Shown here one piece after another: positions 9,227 through 13,845 of a stretch of DNA of 13,845 nucleotides. The notes beneath the pieces are model-generated. The model ran no database searches. It was given only the letters and a program-made list of their open reading frames with translations, and was not told the DNA's origin. Positions within the stretch are counted from its first letter, which is position 1. Each line of letters begins with the position of its first letter. The position numbers were made by a program, and so were the translations under genes. The stretch comes from Saccoglossus kowalevskii (lineage: Eukaryota; Hemichordata; Enteropneusta; Harrimaniidae), in assembly GCF_000003605.2 (NCBI RefSeq), contig NW_003143839.1, forward strand, positions 12,482 through 26,326, written 5' to 3'.

Positions 9227-9322
9227 TTTCCACGGACTTTCTGGTAGGTGATGTAGTAAACTATTAGGGTTGTACAAACCAGTTTGTTTACCTAATCATA
9301 CCTACCAGAAAGTCCGCGGAAA
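9227..9322. repeat. Palindromic internal-complementary-region-like segment
   Basis: 23-bp arms (9227-9249 and 9300-9322) are reverse complements with one mismatch. They start TTTCCACGGACTTTCTGG on the plus strand and TTTCCGCGGACTTTCTGG on the minus strand. The 50-bp centre is not symmetric. In DIRS elements the ICR is complementary to the joined outer ends of the two inverted terminal repeats, so it should look like a palindrome with an off-centre junction, as here. The right half (9258-9322) recurs reverse-complemented at 10124-10189, fitting a right terminal repeat end. The alternative is a small fold-back or MITE unrelated to the retroelement. Confidence 0.6.
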
Positions 9323-9828
9323 CCCGCCCACCTCCCCACAAGCTTCCGGCGGCCCGTTGGTGCAGTGGAAACATTTGTGAGATTAAACAGATTGGGCCTC
9401 GTGAGCGTGAGCACCCTGAGGGTGACCCCTTAGGAGAGGCCTTTTTACCTTACTCGTACCGTCAAAGATGAAAGGGAAAGGTATATTAAGGGAAAAATGT
9501 TGTCCGGTGTCGTCGTCATCTTCGTTAATAATTGTAATTATGTGCATAATAACTTTACTAATTCAAACTTCATCAAACTTGGTCACCTTATTCATCAGTA
9601 TAAACTCTTCCCTGAGTTTGAACAACAGATGTCCTGTATGAAAATATCATGCAAAAATTGAGAAAATCTGATAAAATATTTTGACTGTTTCTACTTGACT
9701 GATCACTGATCTCAGTGAAAATATGCATTGTTGTATGTGTTCAACGAAGCAAATCATTTATCTTGTAATAATATCCTTGGTAATGTATCCCCCAAATCCC
9801 ATGGGAATACTATACTGGGTTTCAAAAT
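9323..9828. other. Noncoding stretch between ICR-like segment and right inverted arm
   Basis: 9323-9470 stays GC-richer and could still be retroelement sequence. It holds TGGTGCAGTGG (9358-9368), which fits the RNA polymerase III A-box consensus, but no B box follows at the expected distance. From about 9530 the text is AT-rich with AAACTTCATCAAACTTGGTC of the generic invertebrate repeat type. No gene seen. Confidence 0.4.
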
Positions 9829-10123
9829 GATTGGTAATGGTACGACCCACCTGTCACTATTTCAGATCAAGGTCATGACCAGGTCATGACATCACTAAAA
9901 ACCCTAGCATTACAATCTAAGCTAATCATTTATTCTGAGCATGCTCAGTTGTACTCTCAGTGCAGTAGGGAAAGGTAATTTTGGATGAAAGTCTTGAACA
10001 AGCAGCCTGTTGACTGAGATAGCTCCGCTGTTAGCAATGCACATTTCAATTAAGAACTGAAGATATCATTAGAAAATGAAAAATATGTATACCGGTAGTA
10101 TCAAAGTAATCAGACTTGCTGTT
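9829..10123 (-). repeat. Right arm of the long inverted repeat flanking the retroelement
   Basis: Reverse complement of 3237-3501, 295 bp here because of an extra 33-34 bp near 9876-9909 that includes two GGTCATGAC words. The inner half (9989-10123) is the fourth copy of the dispersed repeat family, including the CAACAGGCTGCTTGTTC end on the minus strand. At its outer end the family sequence stops at AACAGC and is joined directly to the ICR-related segment at 10124, while the left arm continues with ordinary family sequence. Confidence 0.85.
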
Positions 10124-10189
10124 TTTCCACAGACTTTCTGGTAGGTATATTTAGGTAAACAAACTGGTTTGTACAAGCCCTAATAGTTT
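10124..10189 (-). repeat. Inverted copy of the ICR half, candidate right terminus of the DIRS element
   Basis: 66 bp whose reverse complement matches 9258-9322 with only a few substitutions and one extra base: shared words are GACTTTCTGGTAGGTAT, TTAGGTAAACAAACTGG, TTTGTACAA and CCCTAATAGTTT. Similarity stops at TAGTTT (10189), after which GGTTGCTCTTCTG is unrelated. That edge would be the outer boundary of the right terminal repeat if the DIRS reading is correct. The predicted matching left terminus is not in the window. Confidence 0.65.
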
Positions 10190-10477
10190 GGTTGCTCTTC
10201 TGTACTCTGAGATTATGGACCCGGGTCAATGAAAGTTTTCAGTTATCAGATTAAGGGAAATCACTTGGACGAGTTGTACCCACATAGAGTACATATTATT
10301 TCAATTGTTTGCAGATGTTCCATGTATTAATTTAACATGAGTATTTTTAGCCCCTGCCGGATCTATGATCCGGGCGGGGGGTTATTAATTTGGGTCGTGT
10401 CTGTGCATCCGTGTGTGCACATTCACGTTACCAGTTTTTTCTCACACATGTTCCAGCGCAATATTTCTGAATATTGT
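10190..10477. other. Noncoding spacer with a GC-rich hairpin
   Basis: Mostly AT-rich and without coding signal. At 10351-10375 CCCCTGCCGGATC and GATCCGGGCGGGG form a 13-bp stem with two mismatches around a roughly 1-3-base loop. The stretch after it (GTGTCTGTGCATCCGTGTGTG-like, about 10398) resembles the GTGC-rich start of the 1842 repeat, suggesting the front end of a related repeat family. Confidence 0.5.
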
Positions 10478-10539
10478 GCTATGTTACCATGAACAAAACT
10501 ATATAACTTTGATTTGTTAACTGTGCCATGCATGGTTTG
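10478..10539 (+). repeat. Short dispersed repeat, partner of 2800-2868
   Basis: Shares AACAAAACTATATA and CTGTGCCATG(C/T)ATGG with 2800-2868 in the same order. It directly precedes the minisatellite. Confidence 0.6.
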
Positions 10540-10540
10540 T

Positions 10541-10647
10541 ATTAAGTTGACTCCCTTGCAGCTTGTGTTGTGTTGCTCCCCAGCATTTTGTGTTAAGTTG
10601 ACTCCCTATCAGGTTGTGTTAAGTTGCTCCCTAGCAGGTTGTGTTAA
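10541..10647 (+). repeat. Minisatellite, left fragment (about 4 diverged 26-bp units)
   Basis: Units of the form TTAAGTTGACTCCC plus a variable GCAGCTTGTG or AGCAGGTTGTG tail, roughly 26 bp, with losses in some units (TTGCTCCCC lacks part of GTTGACTCC). It stops at TTAA (10644-10647), exactly where the inserted element begins. The same repeat resumes at 11517. Confidence 0.85.
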
Positions 10648-11516
10648 GGTAGAGATGCAGTTTACCGGACAGGTATTTTAATTAGTTAATTAGGAAACCA
10701 AGATGACCTCCCTTGTCCACAAAACTATATATTTTCAGGAAGCTTATTGTATGAATTTTAAAATTTTTTTAGTATTTTTTTTATGGACACTGTAGTTTGA
10801 AATATGCACAAAAATGTGCTTTTTTGGTCAAAAGTGATTTAAAAAAAATTAGCTTCTAAACCATGCTTCTGTTTCCTGTCAAAATTTGTTTATGGGTACA
10901 TCTGTTTACTATGAAGAAAGTGCCGTCTTGAAAACTGCCTACCAGTTGTCAATTTTGCAGGGCAGCAGCTCAAATTTCACTATTTCAAGTTTATGCATAA
11001 ATTAACACCCAGGCTAGTTGTCTGTACGATTGGTGTAACACTGTTCAACCAAAAACAATGCCCGACGGCGTTTTAAAGATAAACACATTGTCAATCATTT
11101 GTGAACATTTCAAAACAAAAGGTTGAAGCTGAGATAATTGCTAATTTGCATAACAATTCACTCAGTAAGAAATTTACTAATGCTCGTATTTAAAATTGCT
11201 GTAACAGTTCCAAATTTAAATGTATTATTGTTTTGTTAAAAGTTAAATATAGTGCATAATATGGAGATCTCGTCATTTCTTTTTTTCACCATGTTTCATT
11301 TTTATTATTTATGTACAGCCTTGCTAAATCTTGCTAAGCATGCAAAAGAGATAATGTTTGCACCTGTTATCTATATTTTTAAAATATGTTTTTTGAGTAT
11401 GTTCCATTATTCACAATTCTACACAATTTTAACAGTCTATAGCCAAGACTGTTTGGATAATACAAAGCCAAACAAAAAATTTCACTCCCAAGTGCCCACG
11501 AACATGCATCTCTACC
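10648..11516. mobile_element. Non-autonomous DNA transposon with TTAA target duplication
   Basis: Ends GGTAGAGATGCA (10648-10659) and TGCATCTCTACC (11505-11516) are perfect 12-bp terminal inverted repeats, each bordered by TTAA (10644-10647 and 11517-11520). Removing the element and one TTAA restores continuous minisatellite sequence (...TGTTAAGTTGAC...), which supports a clean insertion. The 869-bp AT-rich interior has no transposase frame; the open frame at 11252-11536 has no recognisable domain and crosses the right terminus. TTAA duplications are characteristic of the piggyBac and Kolobok superfamilies; 12 bp of end sequence is too little for me to choose. Confidence 0.85.
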
Positions 11517-12415
11517 TTAAGTTGACTCCTTTGTAGCTTGTGTTAAGTCGACTCCTTTGTAGCTTGTGTTAAGTCGACTCCTTTGTAGCTTGTGTTAAGT
11601 TGACTCCTTTGTAGCTTGTGTTAAGTTGATCCTTTGTAGCTTGTGTTAAGTTGATCCTTTGTAGCTTGTGTTAAGTCGACTCCTTTGTAGCTTGTGTTAA
11701 GTTGACTCCTTTGTAGCTTGTGTTAAGTTGACTCCTTTGTAGCTTGTGTTAAGTCGACTCCTTTGTAGCTTGTGTTAAGTCGACTCCTTTGTAGCTTGTG
11801 TTAAGTTGACTCCTTTGTAGCTTGTGTTAAGTTGACTCCTTTGTAGCTTGTGTTAAGTTGACTCCTTTGTAGCTTGTGTTAAGTTGACTCCTTTGTAGCT
11901 TGTGTTAAGTTGACTCCTTTGTAGCTTGTGTTAAGTCGACTCCTTTGTAGCTTGTGTTGACTCCTTTGTAGCTTGTGGTAAGTTGACTCCTTTGTAGCTT
12001 GTGTTAAGTTGACTCCTTTGTAGCTTGTGTTAAGTTGACTCCTTTGTAGCTTGTGTTAAGTTGACTCCTTTGTAGCTTGTGTTAAGTTGACTCCTTTGTA
12101 GCTTGTGTTAAGTTGACTCCTTTGTAGCTTGTGTTAAGTTGACTCTCCAGCAGGTTTTGTTAAGTTGACTCCCCAGCAGGTTTTGTTAAGTTGACTCCCC
12201 AGCAGGTTTTGTTAAGTTGACTCCCCAACAGGTTTTGTTAAGTTGACTCCCCAGCAGGTTTTGTTAAGTTGACTCCCCAGCAGGTTTTGTTAAGTTGACT
12301 CCCCAGCAGGTTTTGTTAAGTTGACTCCCCAGCAGGTTTTGTTAAGTTGACTCTCCAGCAGGTTTTGTTAAGTTGACTCTCCAGCAGGTTGTGTCAAGTT
12401 TACTCATACTCAGGT
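11517..12415 (+). repeat. 26-bp minisatellite, main array (34 units plus a degenerate one)
   Basis: Period 26 from AAGTTGACTCC. Units 1-24 (11519-12135) carry the tail TTTGTAGCTTGTGTT; units 25-34 (12136-12395) carry CCAGCAGGTTTTGTT; a decayed unit follows at 12396. Variants in the first block: GTCGAC instead of GTTGAC in units 2, 3, 7, 10, 11 and 17; a one-base loss in units 5 and 6 (GTTGATCC); a short unit 18. The T-C-C-T order of units 1-4 recurs in 9-12, pointing to block duplication. Units within each class are nearly identical, so expansion is recent. Not CRISPR: no spacers. Confidence 0.95.
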
Positions 12416-12615
12416 TTAGGATTTTGGTTATGATTATGCATAAGAAGGTTTTAGTATGACCCCCAGCGGTTTATTCTAGTGTGGCCACTTAAAAGATTGT
12501 TTACATTGACCCCCACCCCCTTGCATATTGTTGCAAGTCCTGCATGCATAGTTAATGTTTCGAATTGTACAACATAGAATAAACTTTCTTATTAATGTTA
12601 TTATTTAATATGCAG
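12416..12615 (+). other. Intron sequence upstream of the first channel exon
   Basis: Unique-looking AT-rich sequence ending in a 3' splice site, ATATGCAG at 12608-12615. The pyrimidine tract before it is weak. An in-frame TAA at 12580-12582 limits any upstream extension of the exon. Confidence 0.6.
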
Positions 12616-12725
12616 AATTTAATTATTGCGCTGAAGTTTACCAACTATGTATTCACCGGAGTTTTTATCTTAGAAGCATTACTTAAGATTTTTGCTCAAG
12701 GTGTAGTTCGATATTTTAGAGATAG
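12616..12725 (+). CDS. T-type calcium channel (Cav3), exon coding domain IV S2
   Basis: Part of the pore-forming alpha-1 subunit of a low-voltage-activated Ca2+ channel, an integral plasma-membrane protein. The 110-bp exon reads ALKFTNYVFTGVFILEALLK and then IFAQGVVRYFRDR. The ALK..NYVFT..F.LEA..K pattern is the S2 helix of domain IV, with the acidic residue of S2 (E of LEA) that pairs with S4 arginines, and R(Y/F)F.DR leads into S3. It ends AG|GTGAGT at 12725 (phase 2), so the split Arg codon is completed by the first base of the exon at 13297. The family call is from recognition of the conserved Cav3 wording; other Cav and Nav channels differ at LEEME and NPTIIR in the next exon. The start after TATGCAG is the best acceptor but slightly uncertain. 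Confidence 0.88.
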
Positions 12726-13296
12726 GTGAGTATGTGTCAGTTTCCTCTATTCATATACATGTACTCGCTGTCCTTTCCCTCCTTCATGTTTTTGAAACCA
12801 ATTCCAACTCACTGCAAACCATTCAGATTTTAAGAACATTTCTGGCTATCATTCCTGAAATAATTTCACTCAGATTAGTAAATGAGGTCATGTAGATAGT
12901 TGTGTCCTGTAATAAAGTGAAATGTTGAGGCTGATGTGTTAATTACTTTTGAAGTTGAAATGAATCTGGAAAACGTCTTGTCTTGTTTGATTTTTTCTTG
13001 CATGTATATTTCATGGCATATATAGATTATATAGAAATAATTTATTTATTAGTTTATGTGGAAGTCTGCAGTTCCTTCCTTCCTTCCTTCCTTCCTTCCT
13101 TCCTTCCTTCCTTCCTTCCTTCCTTCCTTCCTTCCTTCCTTCCTTCCTTCCTTCCTTCCTTCGTCTCATGATAGGATTCTATTTCACACAGTAAAGCGTT
13201 TCTGCTTGTAATGTAAGTGTTTAAATGTTATATCAATCATCTTGAACATGTAACACATTTTGTTGACTGACATTCTTGTTTACTGTCCTTTCCTAG
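12726..13296 (+). other. Intron between channel exons
   Basis: 571-bp phase-2 intron with GTGAGT donor (12726) and TTTCCTAG acceptor (13289-13296), preceded by a pyrimidine-rich TGTCCTTTCC tract. It carries the TTCC microsatellite. The 12983-13171 open frame encodes only a repeated Leu-Pro-Ser-Phe string from that microsatellite and is not a gene. Confidence 0.88.
13073..13162 (+). repeat. TTCC tetranucleotide microsatellite
   Basis: About 22 uninterrupted TTCC units over 90 bp, ending at TTCGTCTC. Perfect repeats of this length are normally length-variable between individuals. As part of the transcribed strand it forms a long polypyrimidine run 130 bp upstream of the true acceptor. Confidence 0.98.
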
Positions 13297-13427
13297 GTGG
13301 AACCAGCTAGACATGCTTATAGTCATTCTCTCAATAGTTGGCATTGTCTTAGAAGAAATGGAATCAAATTTTTTACCAATAAACCCAACTATCATTCGAA
13401 TAATGCGAGTTCTGCGAATAGCCCGAG
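13297..13427 (+). CDS. T-type calcium channel (Cav3), exon coding domain IV S3-S4
   Basis: The 131-bp exon completes the Arg codon and continues [20 protein letters not shown] (S3), [20 protein letters not shown] and IAR. WNQLD opening S3, the LEE(M/I)E linker and [17 protein letters not shown] are hallmarks of domain IV of Cav3 channels. S4 shows Arg at every third position ([10 protein letters not shown]), the gating-charge helix. It ends CGAG|GTGAGT at 13427 (phase 1). The next exon, expected to start with the rest of a Val codon and LKLLKMA-like text, is beyond the window. No stop or frameshift occurs in either exon, so the gene looks functional here. Confidence 0.95.
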
Positions 13428-13845
13428 GTGAGTATTGGTAATGTTAACATAGTGCGTCTCATTTCACTTACTAATAGGCATTTAGTTTTAATACCAGTAA
13501 ATGCGCATATTTAACATTCACATAAATTGGCACAAGGAAGGCTCGGCTACCAGAGCATGGTGAATTTGTTTTATAATTTTTATAAAAAATATAATTTCCT
13601 TTGTCTGCATGTTTTTCCCGTTTCTGATTTCACTGAACCCTCCAACTACTATAGTTTCCATTTTCCAAAGTAGCATGACAACTTGGATGATGGTATGTGT
13701 AGAAATACACACATATATTTACCTGACAAAATATTAATTAGTATTAAGTATTAATTTTTCTAGGTATTGTCACTTCTTCTTTGAAAATTCTCTGTCCCAC
13801 TGGATTGTAGTCCCTTCATTTAAATAGACACATTTACAACTTACA
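13428..13845 (+). other. Intron downstream of the S3-S4 exon
   Basis: Starts with a strong GTGAGT donor and runs to the window edge without a recognisable exon. AT-rich. The minus-strand open frame at 13518-13712 has no domain and is not supported. Confidence 0.7.

Larger units (their letters stand above)
3740..9322 (+). mobile_element. Degenerate DIRS-type tyrosine-recombinase retrotransposon
   Basis: Domains in order on the + strand: gag-like region, reverse transcriptase, RNase H, methyltransferase-like linker, tyrosine recombinase. This order, with a tyrosine recombinase and no integrase or protease, defines the DIRS order. All frames contain stops and shifts, so the copy is inactive. 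The 3' part holds a polyadenylation-type AATAAA (9209-9214) and a palindromic ICR-like segment (9227-9322). No long terminal repeats are visible. The left limit is approximate and I could not find a left terminal repeat matching the ICR, so the 5' end may be truncated. The element lies in the same orientation as the calcium-channel exons downstream. If 10124-10189 is its right terminus, the 3' limit moves to about 10189. Confidence 0.88.

Noticed and set aside
3740-9322. LTR retrotransposon or endogenous retrovirus
   Set aside because: No LTRs, protease or DDE integrase; a tyrosine recombinase is present instead, with DIRS-type polymerase motifs.
11252-11536. 94-residue open frame
   Set aside because: AT-rich low-complexity product, no domain, and it crosses the TTAA transposon terminus into the minisatellite.
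11519-12415. CRISPR-like regular repeat array
   Set aside because: The 26-bp units abut with no spacers, and the window carries eukaryotic introns and retroelements.
12983-13171. Open frame with a repeated Leu-Pro-Ser-Phe tail
   Set aside because: Produced entirely by the TTCC microsatellite within an intron.
12616-13427. Sodium channel or high-voltage calcium channel instead of Cav3
   Set aside because: The LEEME linker and [17 protein letters not shown] in S4 fit Cav3 domain IV, and other channel classes have different S3-S4 wording.

Overview
This is eukaryotic (metazoan) nuclear DNA and almost certainly from a marine invertebrate. The organism call is an inference from three things: two spliced exons of a T-type voltage-gated calcium channel near the right end, a decayed DIRS-type tyrosine-recombinase retrotransposon in the middle, and AT-rich flanks filled with repeats built on short AAAATGGC/GCCATTTT palindromes. 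The channel wording (NPTIIR, LEEME, FTGVFILEA) fits a lophotrochozoan such as a mollusc best, but I cannot name a species. No bacterial genes, operons or CRISPR arrays are present.

Layout. 1-3501 is a mosaic of noncoding repeats: a roughly 425-bp tandem duplication (33-700), a small inverted repeat (711-799), several copies of a roughly 230-bp dispersed family with a conserved end (940-1263, 2869-3366), a 154-bp tandem duplication (1409-1663) and a three-copy 280-293-bp tandem repeat (1842-2700). About 3740-9322 is a GC-richer DIRS-like element on the + strand. Its gag-like region, reverse transcriptase, RNase H, methyltransferase-like linker and tyrosine recombinase occur in the usual order, but every one is broken by stops and frameshifts. 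It ends in a palindromic segment (9227-9322) that behaves like the internal complementary region (ICR) of DIRS elements, and half of that segment is repeated in inverse orientation at 10124-10189. Long inverted arms (3237-3501 and 9829-10123) flank the element.

10541-12415 is a 26-bp minisatellite split by an 869-bp element (10648-11516) with 12-bp perfect terminal inverted repeats and a TTAA target duplication. The larger part holds 34 units in two sequence classes.

12616-12725 and 13297-13427 are consecutive exons of a Cav3 channel, covering S2 to S4 of domain IV. They are joined in phase across a 571-bp intron that carries a TTCC microsatellite. Everything from the left edge to 12615 could be one very large intron of this gene, or partly intergenic; the window cannot decide. 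The retroelement lies in the same orientation as the channel gene. Apart from the channel exons, nothing here looks like an intact host coding sequence.
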